Notes under the pieces: generated by a model
The model's database searches: none
Seen by the model: the letters and a program-made list of their open reading frames with translations, nothing else
What the model was told of the DNA's origin: nothing
Shown here: one piece after another, positions 45,319 through 54,849 of the stretch
Numbering within the stretch: position 1 is the stretch's first letter
Layout: each line of letters begins with the position of its first letter
Origin: an uncultured bacterium
Lineage (GTDB): Bacteria > Bacteroidota > Ignavibacteria > Kapaibacteriales > UBA4661
Assembly: GCA_937899715.1 (NCBI GenBank)
Contig: CALCNX010000032.1
Location: 62,001 to 126,000 of the forward strand
Direction: 5' to 3'
Length of the DNA: 64,000 nt
Program-made: the position numbers and the translations under genes

Positions 45319-46545
45319 TTATTGAGCTACTTTGTAGCAATATAGATGAAAACCGCTTCGGACAAAAATTTTGCCATCTATGCCAGTAACGTTACCATAA
45401 AAATAATCATTACTGTTTTCTTTTTCACCTGGACATTCAAGTTGCCAGATATGTTTTCCTGTATTTGCATCTAGGGCATGAAGTAATCCATCTCCAGCAC
45501 AGACAAAATAGATAACTCCACTCATAAAAAAGAAAGGTCTAAACATCGTACCACCATTTTGCTCTTTCCATAATATTTGACCTGTTTTTGGATTAAGAGC
45601 ATAGGTATAGGAATGAGATTCATCAGCATGAGCAATAATTTTATCTTGGTAAATAGTCATACCAGAATGAATAAGCCCCCCACCAAAATCTTGTTTCCAT
45701 AACTGTTTCCCTGTCTTTAAGTTATGGCAAGCAATTGAGCGTCCAGCAGAAAAATAAAGATTATTATTGTATAACTCAACATCAAATATTCCACTCATTG
45801 TAATTGACCTAGGAACAATAATTTGAGAGTATATTACCTTGCGTTTACTAATATTATAGAGTAAAAAATAAGCATCAAATTGATTACTTTTACTATCTCC
45901 GAGACAGTAAGTAATCACAATAAGACTATCTTTAGTGTTTTTTTGAACAACAGGATATGTGTGTATTGGTCTAAAAATATCTGTAGGCAGCTTTGGTAAG
46001 GATATAATATGGCTCAAAAAAAATAAAGTATCCACCTGACCAGTATGGATATTTCCCCTCCAAACAAAACCATCGGCGGCATAAAAAAATATAGTACCAA
46101 GAGTGCTAATATCTAAGCCGTCAGCACAACGTTTCTCCCAAATAGTTGTGCCATTATCTACATTAATACCATAAAGTTTATTGACATTCCGCAGAAGAAG
46201 TATATTATCCATGCAAGGTATGGGCATTGTAATAAATAATCGTTCTCGCCTTTGTCGAATATCTTTCCATTCCCATAGTGTACTTCCATCTTCTATGTTG
46301 AACATCAACAAGCGCTCTCTATCCAAAGTATGTGTTTGCCCATTGCAAATGATACCATTTTTATAGATATGTAGAGGAATAAGCCCTTCCATCATTGTCT
46401 TGCCTTCTGTTGTCAAAGTTTTCCATACAAGTTTTGGTAACCTAGTTTCACTTGATTGAAGAGGCAACTTTTTTTTCGGTTGATTACATGAAAGTAGTAA
46501 AGTACATACATTCAAAGTAACAATGATTGCTGCTATTGTTTTCAT
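45319..46545 (-). CDS. PQQ-like beta-propeller lipoprotein
   Basis: Protein of about 408 residues from ATG 46545, with lipoprotein signal MKTIAAIIVTLNVCTLLLSC. Longer starts exist at 46560 and 46572; none has a clear Shine-Dalgarno. The rest is an eight-bladed propeller of PQQ-like repeats with the characteristic GxxxW and L-D-x-x-TGKxxWQ motifs (NLKTGKQLWKQDFGGG, NPKTGQILWKEQNGG, LDANTGKHIWQLECPG). No enzyme domain, so a binding or scaffold role like BamB is plausible. The DNA is clearly more AT-rich than the pullulanase and permease genes on either side and uses AT-ending codons, a sign of recent transfer. Confidence 0.85.
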   Translation of the reverse strand: MKTIAAIIVTLNVCTLLLSCNQPKKKLPLQSSETRLPKLVWKTLTTEGKTMMEGLIPLHIYKNGIICNGQTHTLDRERLLMFNIEDGSTLWEWKDIRQRRERLFITMPIPCMDNILLLRNVNKLYGINVDNGTTIWEKRCADGLDISTLGTIFFYAADGFVWRGNIHTGQVDTLFFLSHIISLPKLPTDIFRPIHTYPVVQKNTKDSLIVITYCLGDSKSNQFDAYFLLYNISKRKVIYSQIIVPRSITMSGIFDVELYNNNLYFSAGRSIACHNLKTGKQLWKQDFGGGLIHSGMTIYQDKIIAHADESHSYTYALNPKTGQILWKEQNGGTMFRPFFFMSGVIYFVCAGDGLLHALDANTGKHIWQLECPGEKENSNDYFYGNVTGIDGKIFVRSGFHLYCYKVAQ

Positions 46546-46645
46546 TACAGGAACTCTCATTACATCGTCCATTCAAATAGTTCTTTGACGAGATGTTCTA
46601 CACTTGGGGGAGCGTTTATCATTAGCACAGTCAATGAATTGCCGA

Positions 46646-47974
46646 TTACGTGATAGGCGCAAGATTCGCTGCCACATCCGTGCGATACGCATTCAGCGCC
46701 GGAAGCAATGCCACAAGTGCCGTGAGTGCAAGAACTCCAGCCAGCAACGGCGCATCAAAGCTATACCAAAGCGCAAAATCTAATTTAGCACCGAGTTGTT
46801 GTTGCAAAGCAGATTTGGCAAGACTCAAGCCAATACGTGACAACGCAAGCCCGACGACACTGCCCACAAAGCCGATAATCACTGCTTCGGCAAGCATCAG
46901 CCCCACGATAGAGCGTCTGTGCGCACCCAGAGAACGGAGTATCGCAATCTCGCGCCTGCGCTCGTTCAGCGAGGTGTACATCGCCACAACGATAGAAACT
47001 GCGCCGACAATAATGACAAGGTATGATATGCCCAGCAAAATACCGTTCACATTCCCGACAATTTGGAACAAACCCATAATCTCACGAATCGGCATAGCTG
47101 CTTGCGCAGACGTGCCGTCATTCACACTGCGCGTGAAACTGTCGTAGAAAACAGGGCTTTTTAGTTTGACCGCCAGCGCCGTTACGGTTGTAAACTCCGG
47201 CGGAATCGGGTGCTCGTGGTGTTCTTCTTTGTGCTCTTTAGAATGTTCGGCTTTCGCGTCAGATTGCGCTTCGGATTTTTTTTCGCCATTGGCGGTTGCT
47301 AGTGCTTGCTCGGCGGCTTGCCGTGCTTCTTCGTATTCGTCGTAGTGCGTGTCCCAGACGGTGCGCATGGTCATATACACCCCTTTGTCAATGGCAGTGC
47401 CGGTGGCGGCAAGCGTCCCCACGATAGGCATTTTCCCGTGGTCGTGTGCGCCTTGCTCGTTTGTTTCCAAGCCATGCCGAACTGTGATGGAATCACCTGT
47501 TTTGAGACGAAGATTTTGTGCAACCTCTGCGCCAAGCACTGCTTCAAAATCGCCTGTAAATGGCTTACCGTCTGCCATACCGATTTGCAAACCTTTCCGA
47601 TATTCAAACTTCGTAAAAAAATCCGTCGTTGTGCCGATGACCTTAAAGCCACCGACGTTATCACCAAAAACCATCGGAAGGCTTGATTTCACACGCTTGT
47701 CTGCTTGTATGCGCTCGCAGTCTGCAAGCGGAAAATTGCCGACCGGAGCGCCGACGTGGTAGAGCGTATTCAGCACAAGCTGAAGCGGACTGCCCTTCGC
47801 GCCAACGATAATTTCAAAACCCGTATCTTTCTGTGAAAATGAGCGTTCTGCTTCGACACGCAACGTGAGAATAGCTGCCGTGAGCGCGACACCGACAGCA
47901 ACCGAGAGCATTGTGAGCGCCGTTGCGACCGAGCGCTGCTGCAAAAAACGAAGCAGAAGTTTGAACGTGTTCAT
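46646..47974 (-). CDS. FtsX/MacB-type ABC transporter permease with His-rich loop
   Basis: Protein of 442 residues with four membrane helices: one near the N-terminus, then a large extracytoplasmic domain (about 45-300), and three in the C-terminal FtsX domain (REIAILRSLGAHRRSIVGLMLAEA). A histidine-rich segment at about 235-255 (AEHSKEHKEEHHEHP, plus HDHGK nearby) could bind metal ions. No ATP-binding subunit or periplasmic adaptor gene lies alongside; the next gene upstream encodes CutA. Related permeases export lipoproteins or peptides or regulate cell-wall enzymes. Starts 132 bp after cutA. Confidence 0.87.
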   Translation of the reverse strand: MNTFKLLLRFLQQRSVATALTMLSVAVGVALTAAILTLRVEAERSFSQKDTGFEIIVGAKGSPLQLVLNTLYHVGAPVGNFPLADCERIQADKRVKSSLPMVFGDNVGGFKVIGTTTDFFTKFEYRKGLQIGMADGKPFTGDFEAVLGAEVAQNLRLKTGDSITVRHGLETNEQGAHDHGKMPIVGTLAATGTAIDKGVYMTMRTVWDTHYDEYEEARQAAEQALATANGEKKSEAQSDAKAEHSKEHKEEHHEHPIPPEFTTVTALAVKLKSPVFYDSFTRSVNDGTSAQAAMPIREIMGLFQIVGNVNGILLGISYLVIIVGAVSIVVAMYTSLNERRREIAILRSLGAHRRSIVGLMLAEAVIIGFVGSVVGLALSRIGLSLAKSALQQQLGAKLDFALWYSFDAPLLAGVLALTALVALLPALNAYRTDVAANLAPIT

Positions 47975-48106
47975 GGAGAATTATTACAGAGTAAAGTGGT
48001 GATTTTTGAAGCAATTTTTGCAAATTTTTACACGTAAACAAAGGAGAAGAAACGCTTGTTGTTTGTTTTTGCACAAACACTCATTTATCTGTGTAAAAAA
48101 GTGCCT

Positions 48107-48424
48107 TTATCGTACAGAGTTGTGAATCCAAACCAAAAATGGGTCGTAGCCGCGTTCAATGGGCAGCGCTACGATGCACGGACAGTCGTAGCTGTGCATT
48201 TCCGAAGCCTTGTCTATGAGCGCCGTTAAACGCTCGTCGTTTGTTTTAGCGATGAGAACGGCTTCTTGACTTGTTTCCATTGCGCCCTCCCACCAGTAGA
48301 TTGATTTCATGCCGGGTAGGATATTGACGCAAGCTGCAAGGCGCTCCTCGACAAGTGCTGCGCCGATGCGCTCGGCTTCTTCGGTGCCGGAGGCGGTAAT
48401 ATAGACGAAATGTGCTTTGGGCAT
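48107..48424 (-). CDS. cutA: CutA divalent-cation tolerance protein
   Basis: Protein of 105 residues with the complete CutA1 fold: FVYITASGTEEAERIGAALV, ERLAACVNILPGMKSIYWW, ETSQEAVLIAKTNDERL, HSYDCPCIVALPIERGY. CutA forms trimers and is linked to copper and other divalent metal tolerance; its exact mechanism is unsettled. Lies 21 bp after the response regulator-kinase gene and upstream of the His-rich permease on the same strand. Confidence 0.96.
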   Translation of the reverse strand: MPKAHFVYITASGTEEAERIGAALVEERLAACVNILPGMKSIYWWEGAMETSQEAVLIAKTNDERLTALIDKASEMHSYDCPCIVALPIERGYDPFLVWIHNSVR

Positions 48425-48445
48425 GGGTGTTTTTTGGTGATGGGT

Positions 48446-49774
48446 TTATTGTGGTGGTGCATTCTGCGGCAGAGATACGACGAATGCTGCACCTTGATTA
48501 ACTTCACTGATGAGCCAGATATTGCCTTTCATCGCTTCCACGTAGCGTTTGACAATGGAAAGCCCAAGCCCCGTCGAACTTTCGCCGCCCGTTGGCTGCG
48601 CTGAGAGACGGGCAAATTTGCCAAAAAGACTGCTTTTGTCATTCTCCGTGAAGCCCGGTCCTTCGTCCTCGACGATAATATAGACGCTATTGGGCATAAG
48701 CACTATTTGGTCAGGTTCGGGCAGGTATTTCGGTTCGAGACGAGTCGAGACTTTTATCCAAACGTTTTTATTCAATGGCGAGTATTTGATAGCGTTGGAA
48801 AGCAAGTTGTCCAGCACTTGATGTAACGTTTGCGATTCGATAAAAGCACTAAGCGCAGTGGGTTGTTCCAAATGAAGACGAATAGATTTTTGTTCGGCAA
48901 TCGGCTTGTAATGGTGCACGAGCGCTTCGATAATGTTTGCAATCTCCAGCACCTCGCACTCAATCGTTACGCTGCCTTGTTCCATAGCTTCCAAGCTCAG
49001 AAGCATCTTGATAAGGTCAAGCGCACGAGTGGCAGCATCATTGATGAGCTGAAGAAAGTCATCATGCTCTTCTTTGGAAAATTCACTTCCTTGGTGAATC
49101 ATCATATCCGAAATCGTCTGAATCGCACCCATTGGATTTTTCAGGTCGTGAGCGACGATGCCCATCAATTCGGTCTTATCGCGGTTCAGTTCCTCCAACC
49201 GCGCCAATGCGTCGGCAAGTTCTTTATTACGCGTGGAAATATCGTGATGCTCAAAGCTGATACGCACGGTTTCGAGAAGTTCTTCGGGGTTCCACGGCTT
49301 GGTGATAAAACGATAGACATGACCAAGATTGATACTGGCGATAATATCTTGCACGTCGGTATAACCCGTCAGAATAATACGGACTGCCTGCGGCACAAAT
49401 CCACGACTTTGCGCCAGAAATTCGGGTCCCTGCATACCGGGCATTCGCTGGTCGGCAATAATCACCTCCGGCATAATACCTTGCTGCAAGAGCGCCAGTG
49501 CAGCATCACCTGATTCGGCAGTATACACACGGTAGTGTTCGTTGAAAAGCCGTGCCAGCATCTCAAGCAGCATCGTTTCATCGTCCACAATGAGCAATGT
49601 GCGGAGTTCTCTCGCACTCGATGTGTGCTTGGAGTCGGCTCCGGCAGAGAGGTCGCCATCCAGCAGCGTGAGCGGCGTATCGTCGTCGTCGCTCAGATGC
49701 AGCAAACTGTCTGGCGCGTCGGCGTGGTCGGAGAAGGACATATTGCCAGAGTGCTTCATATCGCTTGCGTTCAT
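48446..49774 (-). CDS. Hybrid response regulator-histidine kinase
   Basis: Protein of 442 residues. A 55-residue acidic, low-complexity N-terminus is followed by a receiver domain (D64-D65, phosphoacceptor D108 in IIADQRMPGM, GYTDVQDIIASINLGHVYRFITKPW). A short coiled coil, a HisKA domain with H209 (IVAHDLKNPMGA) and a HATPase domain (LDNLLSNAIKYSP, EDEGPGF, STGLGLSIV) complete it. Receiver-first hybrids without a membrane anchor act as cytoplasmic relay kinases. The start overlaps the stop of the HAMP kinase gene by four bases (ATGA), so the pair is translationally coupled and very likely works as one phosphorelay. Confidence 0.93.
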   Translation of the reverse strand: MNASDMKHSGNMSFSDHADAPDSLLHLSDDDDTPLTLLDGDLSAGADSKHTSSARELRTLLIVDDETMLLEMLARLFNEHYRVYTAESGDAALALLQQGIMPEVIIADQRMPGMQGPEFLAQSRGFVPQAVRIILTGYTDVQDIIASINLGHVYRFITKPWNPEELLETVRISFEHHDISTRNKELADALARLEELNRDKTELMGIVAHDLKNPMGAIQTISDMMIHQGSEFSKEEHDDFLQLINDAATRALDLIKMLLSLEAMEQGSVTIECEVLEIANIIEALVHHYKPIAEQKSIRLHLEQPTALSAFIESQTLHQVLDNLLSNAIKYSPLNKNVWIKVSTRLEPKYLPEPDQIVLMPNSVYIIVEDEGPGFTENDKSSLFGKFARLSAQPTGGESSTGLGLSIVKRYVEAMKGNIWLISEVNQGAAFVVSLPQNAPPQ

Positions 49775-51450
49775 GCTGTTTGCGGAAAAGTGAGTGTAAA
49801 GATTGTGCCCTTGCCAATACTTGATTCAACGTGCAATGCAGCACCGTGCCGCTCAATAATTTGCTTGGAAATGCTCAGCCCCAAGCCGCTATTGCCCGTG
49901 CCTTTGGTGCTAAAAAACGCTTCAAAGATATGTTTTTTTACCTTCTCGTCCATACCTTGCCCGTTATCGGCTATTTCAAGCGTGATAGTGTGCGTGTCGT
50001 CATTCTTTCTACCGCGCACGGTGATAGTGCTTGCGCCGGCTTGCGCAGCGTTGACCATCAAATTCAAAAAGACTTGGTTCAGCTCACCTGCATTCCCCGT
50101 CATGCGAATATCGCTTTCCACCTCCACGTGCACGGCAATTGCTTTGAACTGGTATCGAAAAATCTCCACGGTCGAAGTAATTTCTTCGGGGAGATTGACG
50201 CTGTACATCCCGTCGCGCTGGTGTTTGGTAAAATTCTGCAAGTTTGCCACGATATTTTTTACGCGCTGTGCGGCTTTGTGTGCCACGGCAAGCGTCTGGT
50301 CGGCATCGGCGCAGAGTGCGGCAAAATTTTGCGCACGTTTGGTCTGCTTGCTGCTTTCATCCAAGAGTGCAAAGAAATATTCGTGGATTTTCTGAATCGT
50401 TTGCTCTGTCTCGTAGAGCGCCGAAAGAATGGCGGCATTGGGATTGTTAATTTCGTGCATCACCCCTGCGGTCAGCATACCGGCTGCGTTCATGCGCTCA
50501 CTCTGCACAAGCTGGCTTTGTGCGGCTTGCAGCTCTTTCATTGCCTCGTCGAGTGCCATATTTTTTTCTTGTAACTCCGTATTTGCCAATTCGATTTCCC
50601 GTGCTTGCTCGGTCTGCACTTCGATTTGGCGTTGAATCTCTTCGTTGGCGGCAGCAAGGTCGAGATTATTGTCCTTGAGTTGATAGTTAAGGACGCTGAG
50701 TTCGCGGGTTTGCTGCTGGATTTGAGCTATGTACACACGCAAATTGCCGACCATCTGGTTAAAAACTTGCGTGAGCGTTCCGATTTCATCAGGTGAGACA
50801 ATCGGCACATCGGCAATATCCAGTTCTCCCCGTGCGACTTTGCTGGCAGCCGCCTCCAGTGTTTGAATCGGGCGGACAAGGCGTGAGGTTTGCCAGAAAA
50901 ATATCAGCCCGCCACAAAGCAAAATAGCGATGCTCACCATAATTCCCAAGCGGCGACTTTTACGAACATCTTGCATCAGAAAGGTGCGTGTAAGCCCCAG
51001 AGCAAGCTGCCCGTGCATTGTGCCTTGCAGCATTATCGGCAGCACAACGATTGTTACATCGGAGGTTTCGTGCGTCAGGTGGGTAATGCCTTGAAAGTCC
51101 GATGAGCACAAGCGCTGAATGATGTCACGAAACGGCGCAGCATTAGGCTTGTTAATTGCTCCCATTTGTACGCCTTGTGTGTTGAAAGCGAGAACAAATT
51201 GCACGTCGGGAAGCGTTTTTAGCCCCTCAAGAGCATTCTTTACCGAAACGGTATCGTCGAACATCATGCCCGATGCCGTACCGTAAGCGGTTACCTGTGC
51301 CAGCACGAAGGCTTTTTGGTTGAGGTACGATGACATTTCGCTTTCTTGGTGCATCGGGAAAAACCACGCCACGAATACCGATACCGCCAATAACAGCACC
51401 AATGCCAAAGCAATAAATTTTTGCTTTATACCGAAGAACGATTGGTGCAT
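49771..51450 (-). CDS. Membrane sensor histidine kinase with HAMP domain
   Basis: Protein of 559 residues: membrane helix (about 10-30), a periplasmic sensor domain (about 31-165, dCACHE/CHASE8-like, containing AYGTASGMMFDDTVSVKNAL), a second helix (about 168-192), HAMP (about 193-245), a long coiled coil (about 250-320), and a HisKA-like domain with H332 (GVMHEINNPNAA) of the NtrB/PAS-less type. A HATPase (FLNLMVNAAQAG, DNGQGMD, GNSGLGLSISKQI) ends the protein. Coupled to the downstream receiver-kinase by a 4-bp overlap. The signal is unknown; CHASE8-like domains are usually extracytoplasmic sensors. Confidence 0.93.
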   Translation of the reverse strand: MHQSFFGIKQKFIALALVLLLAVSVFVAWFFPMHQESEMSSYLNQKAFVLAQVTAYGTASGMMFDDTVSVKNALEGLKTLPDVQFVLAFNTQGVQMGAINKPNAAPFRDIIQRLCSSDFQGITHLTHETSDVTIVVLPIMLQGTMHGQLALGLTRTFLMQDVRKSRRLGIMVSIAILLCGGLIFFWQTSRLVRPIQTLEAAASKVARGELDIADVPIVSPDEIGTLTQVFNQMVGNLRVYIAQIQQQTRELSVLNYQLKDNNLDLAAANEEIQRQIEVQTEQAREIELANTELQEKNMALDEAMKELQAAQSQLVQSERMNAAGMLTAGVMHEINNPNAAILSALYETEQTIQKIHEYFFALLDESSKQTKRAQNFAALCADADQTLAVAHKAAQRVKNIVANLQNFTKHQRDGMYSVNLPEEITSTVEIFRYQFKAIAVHVEVESDIRMTGNAGELNQVFLNLMVNAAQAGASTITVRGRKNDDTHTITLEIADNGQGMDEKVKKHIFEAFFSTKGTGNSGLGLSISKQIIERHGAALHVESSIGKGTIFTLTFPQTA

Positions 51451-51650
51451 GACTCTAACTTTGGGTTGATGTGCGGTTTTTACGAAACGCCCTTCCCACG
51501 CAATCGCCTGAAAAGGCAGAAGGAATATGGACGCAACAACTTATCAAAAATAAACAGATTTCCAAAGAACTTGAATACAAGGAACTACTTTCGACAGCAA
51601 ATGATTGTTTACCCTTGGGATTTTCGCAAATAGCAAAAACAAACATTGGT

Positions 51651-51731
51651 GGAGTGCGGAATTTATTCCGCCGCAATAGCTGGGTCAATCCGTTACTGTC
51701 GCTACAGTATGCGGAATAAATTCCGCACTCC
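51651..51731. repeat. 21-bp perfect inverted repeat
   Basis: Arms 51651-51671 and 51711-51731 are perfect inverses, 39 bp apart. Each arm contains GCGGAATTTATTCCGC or its inverse, itself almost palindromic. It lies in the 481-bp gap 51451-51931 between two divergent genes and is not followed by a T run. It may be an interspersed palindromic repeat or a two-site regulator target. The rest of the gap shows only the -7 box at 51890. Confidence 0.75.
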
Positions 51732-51889
51732 CAAGTCTTATGCGAAAGTCCTGACCCTCTGATTTTTGTTTTGCTTTGGGTGTTTCAGACGGGGCAGCAT
51801 AAGACTCCTTTCAAACCAAAGCGTTTGCCAAGGACTCAAAAAAAATACCAACAAGACGAGAATTGTGTGATTATACCACAGAAAACCCG

Positions 51890-51897
51890 TATTTTTG
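51890..51897 (+). promoter_or_regulatory. Candidate -7 box for the PorE-like gene
   Basis: TATTTTTG is a full match to the Bacteroidota -7 consensus TAnnTTTG. It would place the transcript start near 51903, 29 bp before the ATG. The best upstream TTG (51863-51865) is farther away than the usual spacing, so the assignment is tentative. Confidence 0.4.
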
Positions 51898-51931
51898 TTG
51901 CTTGCTTCTTTTCTACAATGTTCACCAGAAT

Positions 51932-54109
51932 ATGTCCAACTCTTTTGTGAGCGACGTGCGTCAACGACTTTTTTATATGATTCTGACGGTTTTGCTTTTC
52001 ATGCTTGGGTCTATCAACCACCCTTCGCAGAGCGGTTTTTCATATACACTGTTTGCACAGACTTCATCACCTACGTCATCGCAAACGTCACCTTCGCTTT
52101 CTTCGGGAAGTATTATCGTTCAAGAACCGAAAGTGCAGTGGGCATCGAAATTGGTGCGCATAACCGCCCAACTGCGCAATATCGGTGCTTATTCGGCATA
52201 CCAATTACTCGGCAAGCCGAACATCCTATCACGTGCTGGCGAGACCAATCCTTGTTCGTGGGCATCCTCGAAAGACAACAATAAAATTCCCGTCAGTATT
52301 ACCGATAATCTGCGTGTCGGTTTTGCGGTGCCCGTTGTAGCCCGTCAGGTGGCTGTGGCGGAGAACCTCAATCCGGGCGCAATCACGGCTATCATCGTGC
52401 GCGGCACAAGCCCACAAGAATTTGACACCGTGTATAAGGCAACAGCCCGATTGCTTCCTGTGAATTGGCGTATGCTCAATGTCTTTTTCGAGCCACGCCC
52501 CTTCAAAGTGAGCGAAGTGGAATTGGTCGTCAATGTAGGCTTAGTTCCGGGGACAAACGAGATAGACGCAATCGCGCTTGGAACGACGCGGGACACGATA
52601 AAGCCGGACATCAACCTTATTTCCGGCGCACAAACGGCAATTATGCCGGAGAACCTCGGAACGGGCGTAAACTCATCGTTTGACGAGCTATTCCCGATTA
52701 TCTCTCCTGACGGCAAAACGCTATATTTTTGCCGAAAAAATTATCCCGAAAATTACGGTCCTGATAAGTTTGAGGACATCTGGTATTCCGAGCAGCAAGA
52801 GGACAGCACGACGCATCAGCTTGTATGGGGAACAGCAAAAAACATCGGGCAGCCACTGAACAATCAGCATCCAAACTTCTTGTGCGGTATTCTGCCGGAC
52901 GCAAATACGATGCTTGTTGGTAATGTGTATATGACCAATGGCGGGGTCAAGGGCGGTATTTCTATGTCGTACCGCACTACCGAGGGCTGGAGTATGCCGG
53001 TGCGCCAGCAAATTCTTGACTATCAGGTGAACAAGGACGTTGTAAATTACTCGCTTGCGCCGGACGGCAAAACGCTTTTGATGGCACTTGACCGCAATAC
53101 ATCGTTGGGCGGAATGGATTTGTTCGTGAGCTTTCTGCAACCAAGCGGGAAATGGTCAGCACCGCTCAATCTGGGGCGCGACATCAATACTGCCGGAGAC
53201 GAGACAACCGTTTTTCTTGCCAGTGATGGTATGACGCTTTATTTCTCGTCGGACGGTCATAACGGCTATGGCAATAATGATATTTTCATGGCACGGCGCT
53301 TGGATTCCACGTGGCAACGGTGGACGGAACCGCAGAACTTAGGTAGTTCCATCAACACGCCCGACTGGGACGCATACTTTTCGCTTCCGGCTTCGGGTGA
53401 ATTTGCATACTTTGTTTCCTACAAAGACCCGGCGGCAAAAGGCGACATTTACCGAATTGCTATTCCTGATGCGCTGCGTCCGCGCCCTGTTACGCTCATG
53501 TCCGGCAGAGTGCTGGATGCTCGCACAAAAAAGCCTATTGGGGCGATTATTCGCTATGAATCGCTGACTACAGGGCGAGAAATCGGCGTGGCACGAAGCG
53601 ATTCTTTGACAGGGGCTTATACCATCTCGCTTCCCGTTGGCGAACTCTACGGTTTTCGTGCAGAATCGGACAAATACATTTCGATTAACGAGAACATTGA
53701 CCTTCGGAATTTGCAAAAGTATCAAGAGGTGAAGCGTGATTTGCGCCTTGTGAAACTTGAGAAAGGCCAGTCCGTACTGGTGAACAATATCTTTTTCGAT
53801 ACCGGGAAATGGGATTTGCGCCCCGAATCCGACCCTGAATTAAAGCGCATTGTAGAGCTTTTGCAGCGTAATCCTTCGATGGCAATTATGATTGCGGGCT
53901 ACACCGATAACGTGGGCGCAAAAAAAGCCAATCTCGAACTGTCGCAGAAGCGGGCACAAGCGGTGTTTGCATACTTCACGCAGTTGGGAATTGAGCAAAA
54001 GCGCCTTTCCGCCAAAGGCTATGGCGCAGACAAGCCCGTAGCAAATAATAAATCGGAAGAAAGTCGTCAGCAAAACCGCCGCGTAGAGTTTGTGATTGAG
54101 GCAGAGTAA
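51932..54109 (+). CDS. PorE-like outer-membrane protein (WD40/CRD/OmpA)
   Basis: Protein of about 725 residues from ATG 51932 (MSNSFVSDVRQRLF), with a signal peptide. Architecture: an unassigned N-terminal region (about 45-235), a PD40/WD40-type propeller (about 236-510; ISPDGKTLYFCRK, LAPDGKTLLMAL, LASDGMTLYFSSDGHNGYG), a carboxypeptidase-regulatory-like domain (about 515-600) and a C-terminal OmpA peptidoglycan-binding domain (about 610-725; IFFDTGKWDLRPES, AGYTDNVGAKKANLELSQKR). This order is the one described for PorE of the type IX secretion system, which ties the translocon to peptidoglycan. No other por gene is beside it, so a structural non-T9SS role is possible. Confidence 0.87.
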   Translation: MSNSFVSDVRQRLFYMILTVLLFMLGSINHPSQSGFSYTLFAQTSSPTSSQTSPSLSSGSIIVQEPKVQWASKLVRITAQLRNIGAYSAYQLLGKPNILSRAGETNPCSWASSKDNNKIPVSITDNLRVGFAVPVVARQVAVAENLNPGAITAIIVRGTSPQEFDTVYKATARLLPVNWRMLNVFFEPRPFKVSEVELVVNVGLVPGTNEIDAIALGTTRDTIKPDINLISGAQTAIMPENLGTGVNSSFDELFPIISPDGKTLYFCRKNYPENYGPDKFEDIWYSEQQEDSTTHQLVWGTAKNIGQPLNNQHPNFLCGILPDANTMLVGNVYMTNGGVKGGISMSYRTTEGWSMPVRQQILDYQVNKDVVNYSLAPDGKTLLMALDRNTSLGGMDLFVSFLQPSGKWSAPLNLGRDINTAGDETTVFLASDGMTLYFSSDGHNGYGNNDIFMARRLDSTWQRWTEPQNLGSSINTPDWDAYFSLPASGEFAYFVSYKDPAAKGDIYRIAIPDALRPRPVTLMSGRVLDARTKKPIGAIIRYESLTTGREIGVARSDSLTGAYTISLPVGELYGFRAESDKYISINENIDLRNLQKYQEVKRDLRLVKLEKGQSVLVNNIFFDTGKWDLRPESDPELKRIVELLQRNPSMAIMIAGYTDNVGAKKANLELSQKRAQAVFAYFTQLGIEQKRLSAKGYGADKPVANNKSEESRQQNRRVEFVIEAE

Positions 54110-54178
54110 GGTTTACGCATTTTTTGCATAACTTATTTGTATAAAGACTATTTGAACAAAGACTTTGAGAAGTACAAT

Positions 54179-54727
54179 ATGAACCTTTCGACACCACAAC
54201 GAATAGCTCTCTTTCTTGCCGCCATCGGCGGGATTATTTGGCTTGGCGGTTTAATTGTGCGAGCTGCGCTTGGATTTGATTTATTCATAGCCGGTACGCT
54301 CACCTTCAAGCCCGATATGCCCGCACTAGCGCAAGCACAAACGCTGCGGCTCTTTGCGAGAACTTCGTTCTACACCATCTGCGGCTATGGCGCACTCTTG
54401 CTGATAGGCGGCTATTTGTGGCTGTCGCACAAGGCGCTGTGGCAAGAGCGCGGTGGGCTGTTTATTGGCGGGATGTTGGTGGTGCTGTATATTCCCATTG
54501 AATGTTGGCAGATTTACTACGATGTAGAACTGATTCAGTTGGTACAGTACGCTTCCTATAATGATTTTCCGCTGGAAGCCGCAAAACAGTTACTAGTTAA
54601 GCGCATTACGCTTTTGAGCGGAGCCGGACCGTTTTTGTCTATGCTTGGCTATCTCAGTTCTGTTTTTTGTCTTATTGTCCAGCCGATGCGAATACAACGC
54701 ACTGCACCCGCAGCGCATCATTCCTAG
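54179..54727 (+). CDS. Hypothetical four-helix membrane protein
   Basis: Protein of 182 residues from ATG 54179 (MNLSTPQRIALFL). Four predicted helices (about 10-32, 60-82, 94-112, 142-162) and a helix-rich loop (IECWQIYYDVELIQLV). No family recognised. It follows the PorE-like gene after 69 bp on the same strand and could be cotranscribed with it. Confidence 0.65.
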   Translation: MNLSTPQRIALFLAAIGGIIWLGGLIVRAALGFDLFIAGTLTFKPDMPALAQAQTLRLFARTSFYTICGYGALLLIGGYLWLSHKALWQERGGLFIGGMLVVLYIPIECWQIYYDVELIQLVQYASYNDFPLEAAKQLLVKRITLLSGAGPFLSMLGYLSSVFCLIVQPMRIQRTAPAAHHS

Positions 54728-54777
54728 CGCAGAGGAGGTATTGCGTATTCAAGAGCGATACTTTGCCCGAACTTGAC

Positions 54778-54785
54778 TATATTTG
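54778..54785 (+). promoter_or_regulatory. Candidate -7 box for the STAS gene
   Basis: TATATTTG matches TAnnTTTG exactly and lies 64 bp before the STAS ATG. No -33 TTG at the usual distance was found. Confidence 0.4.
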
Positions 54786-54849
54786 CACCTCGTAAAAACT
54801 GCGATTCACCTCATGTAACTTTTTGACCCACAAAGCGTATTGAACAGTT

